Source: Gloeophyllum trabeum ATCC 11539 (lineage: Eukaryota; Basidiomycota; Agaricomycetes; Gloeophyllales; Gloeophyllaceae). Taken from it: a stretch of 64,000 bases of DNA. Position 1 is the first letter of the stretch; each line of letters begins with the position of its first letter. Below the pieces are notes generated by a model. The model made no database searches. It was not told where the DNA came from and saw nothing but the letters and a program-made list of their open reading frames with translations. Location: NCBI RefSeq assembly GCF_000344685.1, contig NW_006920413.1:1491717-1555716 (forward strand). Direction: 5' to 3'. Made by a program: the position numbers and the translations under genes. This document shows positions 50,472 through 61,986 of this stretch, piece after piece.

Positions 50472-51375
50472 ATGGCATGTCAAGAATCCGAAGTTGAAGA
50501 CAAGTTATTGGACTTCGACGCACATGCATACACCCCCGAGATCGCCGGTATACTCGCACCTCATCAAGAACTGCTGACACGCCTTGTCTATCAGCCAGAA
50601 GAGGTTGTGGACTTCGTGCCCGCGTTGGATGATGTGTCTGTTGCTCAAGAGAGTGGTAGACGGACCCTTGAATCCCTTAAGAATGGACTCATACCACATA
50701 CTGGTGAGCTCAGTTTGCTCGAGCGGGGCCAAATTAACAACTGGATCGTAAATAACATCCGAGAGGCGCGGAAGAACCAAAACCTCTGGATCGGCCGAGT
50801 TGCATATGCCCACGCGGTGACACTGATCCTGGCCAGCCGCCATAGGGAGAGATTCCTCCGAGAACCAGAGTTCCCTCGCAACGCGTCAGCGGCCGACCAG
50901 CAGACCTTCATCTTACAGGCTGCCTATCGGCACCAAAAGGAACATGTCAGCGAAGAATACCTCCTACATGGTGTTGACGTCGACCGCGAATGCTTGTTTC
51001 TCTTCGAGGAGCGGCTATTCGAAAACTCGGCGGCAGCGGGGTCAGCGGGGAACCACCAGTGGGGGCTTGATGCAGGACCACATCAAGACAACTGGAACCC
51101 ATATACGTATACCCCTCCTTGGTGGAATCACGAAGACCGGGAGGAGAGAGATTCTGAGATTGAGGTGAGTGTCAAATTCATCACAATGCATTTTGATCCG
51201 AGACTGAAAGCCTGCATAGCATGGGCCCGACTACCAATTGCCGGACCCTACCACAGCTGTACCTCGCAAGCGGAAGGCAGCCATTGAAGAGAAACGTCCC
51301 GCACCTCGCCCAGCCTACGGGAGTCGCGCGAAACAGGACAGCGTGAAAGGGCGCAAAAGGCCGAGGTTGGATTGA
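50472..51375 (+). CDS. MULE accessory protein with C-terminal nuclear localisation signal
   Basis: Exons 50472-51164 and 51220-51375 are joined by a 55-nt GTGAGT...ATAG intron and give 282 aa. The start is MACQESEVEDKLLDFD, 31 bp after the transposase stop and in the same orientation. The body is helical and acidic (LERGQINNWIVNNIREARKN, YAHAVTLILASRHRERFL) with no known domain. The second exon encodes two basic clusters, PRKRKAAIEEKRPAPRP and KGRKRPRLD, ending at the stop; this is a strong bipartite-type nuclear signal. It probably works with the transposase, as MURB-like second proteins do in plant MULEs, but it shows no similarity I can name. Confidence 0.75.
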
Positions 51376-51665
51376 CTGGCATATTTGAAGACTACTGTAC
51401 GAGAGGGATTTAGAACACATGTATACCCTAGCTGCTTACAATCTGGTGACTCAAGCTAAAGATGTCGTTCAACGACAAGACTTACGGTCGCAGAAGCCCG
51501 CGTGTAGGATTTATTTTTGTGCATTTGGAATAGACAGTTGCTCGTCTACTAAGTCTTATTTAGGAGGCGCAGTATCAAGCCTACATTTGGAACAGCATAA
51601 CGGATTCGAGTCGTAAAGGACCCACTACTTATCGACGTCGCCTCTGCAGTACCTCTGCAATGCCG
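51376..51665. other. right subterminal region of the MULE
   Basis: Short 3' flank of the accessory gene leading into diverged cctctgcag motifs just inside the right inverted repeat. Confidence 0.6.
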
Positions 51666-51715
51666 CTGCAGTGCCTCGTCACGCCTCGGCACGCCTCGGC
51701 ATTTTTACAGTGCCC
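51666..51715. repeat. right terminal inverted repeat of the MULE
   Basis: Reverse complement begins GGGCACTGTA; matches the left repeat at 47 of 50 positions. Confidence 0.92.
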
Positions 51716-51724
51716 ATCGGTGCC
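51716..51724. repeat. right 9-bp target-site duplication (ATCGGTGCC)
   Basis: Perfect copy of 43957-43965, abutting the right inverted repeat. Confidence 0.9.
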
Positions 51725-52559
51725 AGTCCCCAGTTTGTGGCTGCAAGCGACTGCCACTCTACCATCCTGCCCGCTACTGTATTCTCTATGCATACATCTC
51801 GGCGAAGCAGTTTCCCTTTGCTGAGATGCTATACATGGGCGACAAACTACTGGGTCCATCCAACCTGGACAGCCAGTGGCAGCACGTTCAATGTAAACTT
51901 AGTCCATCATGGCTTGCACTCTTGCGTGACTCTCGGACGGGCCCAAGCTCGTTAACATGATACTAGGACTGATCTCAGTCTTTTCACGGCTCTGATTGCC
52001 TCAATGTAGTTCTAATCCTTCAAGTCCTCAAACGAGTCAGTCTTAGTAACTCACGGCAAGGGCTGTCTTTTGCCAAGGTGCAGTCCTCAAAGTTATCAAG
52101 TCAATCACTCCAGTTTAGTGTCATTTGGGATCCCGACATTCGATCCATTTCTTATTGAAGACAGGCATATTGCACTTCCATTGTCCTGCCTTCCTGGTGG
52201 GAGTAGTTCCGACCCATACAATGCACTGGCTACTGAATCTGCACCCCTACCTCTGGCTCGACAAAGTCGCAGGATTGACCAGGAAATGCTACTGCACGGC
52301 ATACCAAGCATTTTTGGCTAATCAAATCGAAGAACCCGCCGACAAGAAAGCCCCCGATGTGGATCCAATATTAGCGTTATCGGTGTCTTCTTGCCCACCG
52401 CTCCCTATCGAACTTCTAGTCCATGGTCTTATCGCGAGGTTATTTCTGAAGTTTGGCTCGCGGTCACTATTCGGACGCCCTCCCTACAGAGCGTGTTTAT
52501 AGAGAAGGCCCGCTATCCACCCTCATGGGTTTCTCCCCGACGCTCTACGCTGACCCGAA
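51725..52559. other. intergenic between the MULE and the permease gene
   Basis: Former upstream flank of ERO1 and promoter of the amino-acid permease. No gene recognised. Confidence 0.55.
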
Positions 52560-54434
52560 ATGGATCTCGAAAAGCATGAGCATAAGGCGTCCATCGCCGA
52601 GGAGGCTGTCGTCCCAGTGGAATATGCTGGCTCTCCTCATATCCAATCAAACGTCTATGGAGAGACACGCCGAGGTCTGAAAAGTCGACATATCCAGTTG
52701 ATTGCGATTGGTATGTTCCGCGTGCATTTTCTACTGCAGTTCTTCTGAGGCCACTACTCCCTCGCGCATTAGGTGGTACAATGGGCACGGGCCTGTTCGT
52801 CGGCTCTGGCGCCATCCTCTCCACAGTCGGCCCAGCCAACCTGTTTATGGCCTACATCGTCATGTCTTTCATCCTGTGGGCCGCGATGAACTGCCTGGCA
52901 GAGATGACCACGTATCTGCCAACCAAAGGGGCGTCTGTTTCGTACTATATTGACCGTTTCGTCGACCCTAGCTTGGCCTTCGCTGCTGGTATGGTTATTT
53001 TGTGCAACATACTGAGGATGAGGCTTATACATTTTAGGATGGAATTATTGGTATGCCTATGCGATGCTCGTCAGTGCGGAGGTTTCCGCTGCTACATTGG
53101 TCGTGCAGTACTGGACGCATGCTATCCCCGTCCCTGTACTGATCACGATATTCCTCCTTGGTATGTAGTTCCCAATCCTCATCCGACCTTCCAACATCTA
53201 ACTCCGACTCCCGAAGTAATCCTCCTCCTGAATATATTTGCCGTCTCGTGGTACGGCGAATCCGAATTCTGGTTCGCAAGCCTCAAAATCCTCGGCATCG
53301 TATCCCTCATCCTCATCGGGATCATCCTCTTCTTCGGCGGCGGGCCCACACACGACCGTCTCGGCTTCCGCTTCTGGGACCACCCCGGCGCCTTCAAGCC
53401 CTACATGGTCAGCGGGCCCACAGGCCAATTCCTCGGCTTCTGGACCGCTCTCGTCCGCGCAGGCTTCGCATTCGTACTCTCCCCCGAGCTCGTCACCGCC
53501 GCCGCCGGCGAGTCCGAGGCGCCCCGGCGGAACATCCCAAAGGCCGCGCGCCGCTTCGTGTACCGCGTCGTGTTCTTCTACGTGCTCGGCTCGCTGGTCG
53601 CGGGGATCATCACGCCGAGCGACGACCCGCGGCTGCTGCAGGCGGTCAGCGCCGGGGCGAACGGGGCGGGCGCGAGCCCGTTCGTGCTGGGCATACAGAG
53701 GGCGGGCATCAGGGGGCTGAACCATGTGTACAACGCGATGATACTCACGTCGGCGTGGTCCGCGGGGAACTCGTTCGTGTTTGCGAGCTCGCGCGCGCTG
53801 TACTCGCTCGCGGTGGCGGGGCAGGCGCCGCGCGTGCTGCGGCGGTGTAATGCGAGGGGCGTGCCGTACGTCGCGGTGTGCGGGTCCGTGGCGGTCTCGT
53901 GCGTGGTATACCTCAATGTGTCCAGCGGGGCGGCGGTGGCGTTCCAGTGGTTCATCAATTTGACGACTATCAGTGGGTTGATTGCGTGGATTGTCTTGTT
54001 TGTTTGTTATATCGTGCGTATCTGACCTTCCACCAAGCATTCTTGAGCATTGCCTGACGCCTATATAACAGCGCTTCCGCCAAGCTATAGTATACCATGG
54101 GGCCCTGGACACCCTCCCCTTCCGCACGCCTATGCAGCCCTACATCACCTGGTTTACCCTCTTCATTGTGACCGTCCTCACAATCACGAATGGCTTCCAG
54201 GTCTTCTTCCCCGGTCAATTCTCTGCGTCTTCATTTCTAGCAGCCTACATCACGATCCCCCTGTTTCTCATCCTGTACTTGGGGCATAAGGTATGGTTTA
54301 GAGGACCATGGCTGAGGAGGGTCGGGGATATCGATGTCTTTAAAGGGAAGGAGGAGGCGGATCGGTTGGAGGCGGAGGATGTGCCTCCCGTGCCGAGGAA
54401 TGTGTTCCAGAGAGTGTGGTTCTGGATAGCATGA
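52560..54434 (+). CDS. amino-acid permease (APC superfamily, fungal YAT family)
   Basis: This is a plasma-membrane amino-acid:proton symporter; substrate unknown. Five exons (52560-52710, 52773-52988, 53038-53160, 53217-54013, 54072-54434) give 549 aa, normal for the family. After a 45-residue cytosolic N-terminus comes the signature LIAIGGTMGTGLFVGSGAIL, split by intron 1. Other marks are FILWAAMNCLAEMTTYLPTK, GWNYWYAYAML, FWTALVRAGFAFVLSPELV, GESEAPRRNIPKAARRFVYR, SAWSAGNSFVFASSRALYSL and FQWFINLTTISGLIAWIVLF. Twelve hydrophobic segments are readable. The C-terminal tail is charged and ends VFQRVWFWIA. No disruption seen. Confidence 0.93.
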
Positions 54435-54636
54435 GCACCACCGCTTGTGTGTATACGTCCTTAATAGAGTCCCTGGACGAGTAATTAATCGCGACCTTGT
54501 GCACATAACACTTGTATTTGCATCCGTCCAGTGTGTCAGACCTTTTGATGAGAAACGCGTGACGTCACGCGAGGTGACCGACGCGTCCTGCCCCGTACCA
54601 TCGTCTAAGCACGACACCCATCTACCTCTGCTTAAC

Positions 54637-56019
54637 ATGGCCAGCCACATAAGCATCCTACCAACCGGTGAGCGAAACCAGAGATGCGTTTTGGGCTACG
54701 TCAGCTGATTTGGCAGAGTTCCTCGACTCATTATCGGCGCAGCTAGACGGTGCGCAGAGCCACCAGTTTCTACGACTGCCGCATCCACGGACAGGCATGT
54801 AGCGCGGCTTCAGTTAGCTATTAAAGACTCACTCGGTATGCTACTAGGCATACCGTCGTTGTTCCTGCCATACCCGCAGCATTCGGGAACTTCAAGCGCG
54901 AGGTGGAGTATCCTCGAAGTACAAGCAGTGTCCCCTCCCAACGAGCGGTCGTGGTTTATGGGGGAGGGGCAAGTACTAGAGGGTATGCACACTATATGCT
55001 ATGATGGACTCTCATTAACAGTGGTCTGGGGCAGCAGATGGAAGACTTCTGATGATGACTCCGATTGACCCGTCATTCCTCCTCATACCACTCTTGCGAG
55101 CGATCCAACCGGTCTGCAGTGCTCCATGCCTATGGGATAGACGTACTGATCTCACTATCATAGGCAGACGGCTTTGTGGGTACGTTTCGACCGTTGGAAG
55201 ATGTCTTCGAGGAAGCATTGCCGAAGCTCGTGGAACAGTCGGAGAAGAACGCTTCGCCCAAGGATCCCACAGCGTCTATATCGTTACGTGATCTTGAAAC
55301 CTTTGCATCCTTGGATTGTGCGAAGGCAGCGATGAAGAACGCATGCGAAGTGAAAGGTACGTGAGAATCTCTCCCATCCTGCCCGCAAGTACTGATTGTA
55401 TGGTACAGAGATCACGCCGGAGATAGTGGTGTATAGATATTCACAGGCGCATTTAGTCGAGTACCTGCGGAAGAAGGTTGCCAGACTGTCTCGACCTGAG
55501 GTGTTCGAGTCGTCACGGACGCTCATCCGCGGATTAGCCAAAGACGGCCTTATGGACGATGGCAAGGAGCATCTTTTGCCCTGTGCGTCCATCCTCGCTC
55601 TTCGCGGACCGTTAACCTGATGTAGAGCGGTATTGCCGTTGTGTAGCTGCACGTCAGCGAGCTGCCTGCGACATACTATCCCAGTATCTTCCGCAGGATG
55701 TGCATGCGGCGCTCATTGCCTCATACGAGTACGTGGTTGGATTAGTTGTCTACAGAAGCAAGGTTGCTGATGCATGGTTCATGTGCTTAGCTTCGCAGCC
55801 CTGGATAGCCACCTGAAGGCGATACAAGACGACATCGCGGCGACGGCTGCATCCGCGCTGGCGAATTCCGCCAACGCCAAGTCTAGTGGGAATGGGGAGG
55901 CAGGGGACAAGAAGCGTAAGAATCAGAAAGGCTCGCATGGGGTCGAGAAGCTTAAGAAAGCGAATACCAAGGGGATGGCCAAGATATCTTCATTTTTCCA
56001 GAAACCTAAGGCAAAGTGA
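54637..56019 (+). CDS. RNH202: ribonuclease H2 subunit B
   Basis: This is a non-catalytic subunit of RNase H2, which removes ribonucleotides from DNA and RNA:DNA hybrids. Eight exons (54637-54667, 54705-54794, 54848-54982, 55038-55111, 55164-55356, 55409-55582, 55647-55728, 55791-56019) give 335 aa. Family features are SHQFLRLPHPRTGIPSLFL, ILEVQAVSPPNERSWFMG, GRLLMMTPIDPSFLLIPLLR, EITPEIVVYRYSQAHLVEYL and LAKDGLMDD. The extreme C-terminus KGMAKISSFFQKPKAK is a PCNA-binding (PIP) box of the M-x-x-I-x-x-F-F form also found in human RNASEH2B. Intron 2 has a GC donor (CAG|GCATGT). Confidence 0.88.
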
Positions 56020-56314
56020 CAGCCACGAACTCCTCTACGACAGGGGCAGCATGCATTTTGTATAGTTGCATACCAATATCCGTTCACAGGGTTTGATTGT
56101 ATGTATTGAGGAAAATATTCTGCGATTATTACTGTAACGCGTTCCCGCACTTAGTCACATGATCGTGACGCGTCGCGTCGTCCGTCTTCGGCGCTTTCCT
56201 CAGTCCCAACTTGTCCGAATCGACGTCGGACACCGTCTTGCAGCTCATATCTCCTTGCTCGCGTATCTGAACCCTGCTGCCCTGTCGAGGCGTAGGAGGT
56301 CAATCTCCTGGGCC

Positions 56315-59300
56315 ATGCCGGATGTCAAAAGTACATTAGCCGCCCTCAAGAGGGCAGCTCCGAAAGTCAAGGTCGAGAAGGAGATCACGGATACTCTCGA
56401 GCGTATATCGGGTTCCCTTTCCTTACTCGTATGGCCTTTAAGCTAGTCTCAGTTTCCTCTTACCTTCGGCTGATGTTTTTTTTGAAGTCCTCGACCTCGC
56501 TCTCAGCTCGTGATTCGGACAACTTGGCAACAAGATTCAGAAGACCACTGGTTTCGCTTTACGAAAGCCTCCCAGTCCCCTCATTGAACTTTGCAGTTGC
56601 CATATTCAACGATATATGTACCAAGAAGGTTCTCCCACTCATCAAAGCGGGCGATGTCGAGAAGAGTAGGCGATGGGAGTCAGTTGCCAGTGCAATATTG
56701 TCTGGAGTGCTGGTCCGTCTGGCTTTTCCGGTCTTCTGGTGCTCGCCTCGTCTAACGATTGAGCCTAGGACTACTTGGACAACCATACAGAAGGTGCAGT
56801 GCCTTCTCTCAGTTTGCTCCTGGCTGGTCGAAAATACAATCGCTCTCCAGATAAGACAAAGGATGTCATTGCCACAGCGTTCTACTCTGCAATATGCGAG
56901 GTCTGCCTCCCAAGGGACGCCTCCACTGTTTCAGGCTTGTCTACCATACTCAGGACTACCGTAAGTGTCGATCGTACGACGCCTTCGCCCGTGGTGCCCG
57001 TGTTATGCGCATATACCCACTTATATCACCCATTCCGCCCTCGCGTACAGGCTTACATGGTTCTGTCCGACACAGCTGCCTCGTTTCCCAAGAATCAAGA
57101 TAAACTTAGAACAGTCAGAGTTTTGGGCGGGTAAGCGACGGGACCTTCTTCCGGTCTGTACGATGCCCTGACCCTGGCATGTCAGCAAGCGGCTAGGTGC
57201 CGTACTGTATCAAACCAAAGGTATGTCGTACCTATCTGAAAAATGGTATCCAGCTGCTAACGACTCCGCAGACTACCTAGTGTTGGAGAACTTGTTAACC
57301 TTGTTGGGTCGGATCGTGCCCGCCAATACCGGAGCCGTGACCAAAAATCCCAAGAGAGCTGAGTTTCTGCGTCAGGTATTCGTCTCACCATGTGCCCAAG
57401 GAAAACAGGATATGGCCAAGGAACTCGTCGGTATCATGGAGAACGCACCGGCCACTGATTGGGACAATACTGTGATGACGATAGCGGAGGTCCTCGCACA
57501 GGCTGACATATCATAGTGTGTCTTCAGCTGCTTTACTTCGAGTGTTGTGACCACGTGCACCTTTAGTCCTCAACCCTTCGAATTAGACGTCGTCCATGCT
57601 TGCGGGACGGCCTTTCCCCAGCCAGCACCATCTGACCGGCTTTATATTGATAGGAGTTCATTCTTTGCCAATGTCGCCAATGAGGTCCGTTATGCATCAC
57701 ATCGCTTACTACTTTGCTAACATCGCGTGTTAGGAAGATGCGTATGAGACGATGCAGGTGCCGTATGCATCTGTGCTTGAAGTATCTACAGCACCGGCCA
57801 CAGACCGTGCTACGACGACCGTGATGGTGGGGTTATCGGTAGTCCCTACCGTCGCTGAGGAGCCGATGAAGATATCTGGTGATGCGCCCCTTACTTTAGT
57901 CTTTGACATCAAGAATTCCGACCATGATAGGTTCATCCGAGCCATTGAAAGCCGAGGTCTTGTAAGCACCCTACCGGACCATGCTGCTCCTCTGCGTTTG
58001 CCAATGGCTCATCCACTGTCAACAGAAAGCTCGGGCGGTAGCCATTACACGGCCATCGAAGCCCACTCGTATATCCCTCACTCAAACGTCGGCCCTCCTA
58101 GATTTCACTTCAAAGGGTGAACCTGTAAAAGATCGTCCAAATTTCCAGGTGCATCAAGCTTCTATCTTTCCTGTGAATGCCGTCGCTGAAGGACTCTCCG
58201 CAGGATAAGGTTAAGGCAGTAGAGCAGCGTACGTCTCACTCCGACAATTTGACCTCAACATTGATCCACACCCTGGACTAGTGTACAAGACAAACGAACC
58301 CAGTGATGATACTGGAATGAGTGACCGTGGCGCGCTTCACTTCGAAGATCTTATCGATTATCCGACGACGCCTCCGAATGTTACCGTGGGCGAAACTCAG
58401 GCACAATCGCTCGACTCCCTTGCTGAGCAGGAACCGCTCGCGCTCCCTGCCCATGATGTTCCGCCTGCGAAAGCAAGCATTGGCGTCCGTCGCAGCGGTG
58501 GCACTATCTTAGCCCCGACTGCGCCTCCCACTCCTGTCTCGAACCCTCAAAGGTCGACGGTACCCCTTTCCGGGGTGGAACGGACCGACACTCAGATTCT
58601 TCGGGACACCGTATTTGGCACCAGTGAAGATGACCTCTCTGACGTCTCTGATGCTGGCGATAATACTCCAAAGAATCTCGCCTCCCGCCGGCTAAGGAAT
58701 CGTTCTTCAAGGTCTGGAGAGGGTGGCCACGAACCGACTGCTCATATCTCGCCGCAAACTGAGAATGCCAAACCACCCGTTAAAACAGTTCGGAAAGGTA
58801 GGATGATCCTGGAATCTGACGATGACGACGACATCGGCGTCGTTGCTCCCGTACCCAAGGCGCCTATGAAAAAGAAAAGAGCCGTGGATCAAGAGAGTGA
58901 CATCGAGAATGCTACGCAGGGAAGTCAGGAGCAGAAGAACTTTTCGCACTCGATGCAATCGGGATCACCGAAGCCTCCCACAAAGACCAGGGCAGCCACA
59001 AGGGCCTCCAAGGAACTAATGCAGATTGGGTGCTCTCCCCTGGTTTCTCGTCTCCTGGCTAACCGAGTTGTTTCGCAAAATCGCGAAAACGGAGTCGATA
59101 CTGTTCTATCCACCATACCAGCATCCAGGCTCTCCGATCGCGTGGATCTTGTAAAGAAGGCTCTGGACAACGGCACGACCGCTACTGGCTACTCTACCAG
59201 GGCTAATGTAAAAACTGAAATTTCTTCGAAGGCTAACCACGTCCCTGCGGCGGCTCCTACATCCAACCAGGCTGCTGACGGCGCTCACATTGTGCATGAA

Positions 59301-61605
59301 AGCAAGAGCAAGAGCAGGAAGAGGAAGGCGGCAGAAGCTTGTAATGAAAAGGGACTGGATGACAAAGAATCTGTCAAGCGGTCCCGCCTGGAATCCGTCG
59401 AGTCAGACCGCAGACTCTCCAATCGACAACTACACGTTTCAAGAAAGCCTAAGAAGACAGGAGGGCTGCCCGCGAGGAAATACGGTAACCGAGGGAAAGG
59501 AAACAAAGTGTCTTCGCCTCCAAGATCTGCCTCGGCTATCAATTTCGACGCCGTTCCTGGTATCTCGTCGGACCCTATTGAGATGGACTCTTCCTCCCCT
59601 CTGTCTCAGCGCGCTGCTCAGAAGAATGCGAAGTTTGCACAGGCACGTCCGGCCGTCGCCCAGTCCGGCAGGACCACTCGAGCAGGAGCTATGAGAGACA
59701 GGGCCAATAAAGCTCATGAGCCGGAGGCCGCAGAAGCCAAGAAGGCTAAACCTACCGGTCGAAAGAAACGCGCGACAAGTCCTGCGGAGGTCGTGCCGGT
59801 CCTGGATGATAACAATCCAGCGCTTGTATTTCCCTTGGATCCTGCTGCTGCGCCTAAGGAAACCCCGAAGAAACCGAAAGTTGCTCGGACAGTAAAGGTG
59901 ACCGAGGTAACAAGAGCTACAAGTTCATGACAATCATGCCACCCATTAACAATTCTTCAGGTTACGTCCGAGGTCGAGACAATCAACCGATCCAAGAAAC
60001 CTAAGAAAGCGCCCTGGGAGACCGAGGAGTTCTCGGACATGGTGAAGCAGCTGCAAAGCTCGTCTCCCTCTCGTCGCAAGATCGTTGAATCCGCAGAGCC
60101 CAGAGCCGCCGAGATATCAGACGATATTCCAGAGATTACTATGGACTTCCCGTTCGTAGAACCTGCCGACGCTCCTGGTACACCGGTCCCGCGACCGCAG
60201 GTCGTATCAGTGGAAGTTCCCGGAGAACAGACGGGCGAAATGCCCACCATAGGCGACGTCGCAGCAGTCGAGCTATCTGCAAGCCCCGGGTTAGAAGCGG
60301 CCGCGCCGAGTACCGCAACAGCGAAATGTTCCCCACCCGTGGACCCAAAGGACAAAGACGTGCACTCCCTCAAGATAAAAATCCGGAATACGAGGGTGGC
60401 AGAGATTGTCGTTCCTCGTGTAAAGGTCGGGGTCATTTCCAACCGCATGTCATGAATTATGAACCCGCGTTTTAGGTCGAGGATGTGGAGATGATAGACC
60501 TGACAGCTGATTCACCCGTCAAGAAGTCGGTGGTAGCCAAAAACAAGAACGTCGTCATTCCGAAGGTCGTCTCTGCTCCTCCCAATCAAGTTGTTGAAGC
60601 CGCTCCCATGGAGCCTGAGGTACCGAGTCCGAGGACCGCTTCCCCAGCGCATGTCGAGGAAAAGACGCCGCACTTCCCCGGCAGTCCCATGGAGCACACT
60701 GCGGTCGAAGAGAGCCCACCGCCTCCCAGGAGTAGAGTCACACAGTACATCCCAGTTGACTTTTTGCCGGAGAAAGACGCGGCCTCGAGGAAGGCGCCAA
60801 GCGGTAAAGTTCGTAACAGGGTAACGTTTGCACCGGAGGTCAGGGAGAGCCCGGTTACGCCAGTCGGTTTGACGAAAGGATTCCTGGGGACCAGGGTTGG
60901 TGCAGGCGGTCTTGGTTTGTTCCTCCTCCTATTCGAACACGAGACTTTTCTCAAGCATTTTGCCAAACAGCTGGGTCGAAGAAGCCCGTACTCAGGCGGT
61001 CAGTGGCGGAAGAGGCAGAGGACAGAAGTTACACTCAGCGCAAGCAGAGAGAACCAGGGATGGACGCTATTGTGGAGGTATCATTATTTCCAGGCCTGAC
61101 TATGATAACGTGGCTCATATCTTCTGCTAGGTGCTGAGTGAAATACAGGAGGTAGCGAGAGTTGGCCGGCTACTCGGATCAATGGATATACTGACCTTTG
61201 CGCTTAGGTCATCGTACAGAAGATATCGAACAAGGTAGAGGGGGTGAGGAGCGACGTCCGCGTGGGACGGAAGGCGCTACTGCAGGATGCCGCGGCCGAC
61301 CTGCAACTCATGCGGAATCAGAGGTTTTTACTTTTCCTTCTATCATGACCGTGTTTTCACCTGCTATGCTCACCTTCCGCAGTGTTCTCCACTTCAACCA
61401 CTTGATTGACCTGGAAAGCGAGTACGCGAGTTATGCAAGGAAGATGAATGGGAAATGGGAGGAAATGCTCAAGGTGGACACGGAGATCAACGCGCAGCTG
61501 CGTAGGGCGATCCAGGACCATGACCGCAAGAGTCTCGTGAAGAAGATGCCGAAGAGGTTGTTCGTTGACCCGATGCCTGCTACTTGCCAGAAGTTCCGCA
61601 CCTAG
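56315..61605 (+). CDS. probable meiotic chromosome-axis protein (Red1/SYCP2-like architecture)
   Basis: The ATG at 56315 begins MPDVKSTLAALKRAAPKVKV; the last exon ends CQKFRT and TAG at 61603-61605. The N-terminal third is ARM-like (NFAVAIFNDICTKKVLPLIK, YLVLENLLTLLGRIVP). It is followed by a PH-like segment (PQPFELDVVHACG, SDRLYIDRSSFFANV, YETMQVPYASVLEVS). A long disordered, basic, Ser/Pro-rich middle (about 58270-60900) includes a SUMO-interaction motif (VEMIDLTADSP). The end is coiled coil (VQKISNKVEGVRSDV, FNHLIDLESEYASYARKMNG). ARM + PH + disorder + coiled coil is the plan of Red1, Rec10 and SYCP2 axis proteins. Most splices restore frame, for example the junction giving QADISYPQPFELD near 57513-57572. 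I could not reconcile the junctions around 58120-58250. Confidence 0.6.
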
Positions 61606-61986
61606 TCCGCTGTCGCCCGAAGGCGTTCGTAAGAAAGTTAACGCGGTGGTCTGTGCCGCTATTCCTCCATGTTTTTGCTGCTTGTCGTCACAGTTATTGA
61701 AGTATTCACGCTATTGATGCCTCATAATGCGATTGTCGCGACCTTCCTTGTAAGTTGGTGTCACTAATACGCCTGACGTGGAAACGAGCTGCCGACCTTC
61801 CAATTGACGCGCTCCCCGAGGATCCCCGCGTCGCGACGCGTCTCGGGGACCACGTGAGCGGGCCCGGTCGGTAATCAAGCAGACAACTATAGCCGGTGCT
61901 ATAAAGTTGGGGTAAGACTGGGGAGCGGGGCAGCAGTCCTCTTGAGACATCCTGCAGGGGTAGCTGCTCGTCCACAAGCCTTGACG

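Larger units (their letters stand above)
43966..51715 (+). mobile_element. complete 7,750-bp Mutator-like (MULE) DNA transposon with WRKY-GCM1 transposase
   Basis: The element is bounded by 50-bp inverted repeats (47/50 identical) and a perfect 9-bp target-site duplication. It carries a long 5' non-coding region with subterminal motif arrays, a five-exon transposase gene (46044-50440), a two-exon accessory gene (50472-51375) and perhaps a small divergent gene (45549-45928). All splices keep the frames open. This and the intact TSD point to recent insertion. It sits in the ERO1 promoter. Large elements of this kind with WRKY-GCM1 finger transposases are known in agaricomycetes, often annotated only as 'GCM domain-containing protein'. 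Confidence 0.92.

Noticed and set aside
44016..51665. KDZ-type transposon as an alternative family
   Set aside because: The DDE spacing with a WRKY-GCM1 finger and a 9-bp TSD match MULE elements.
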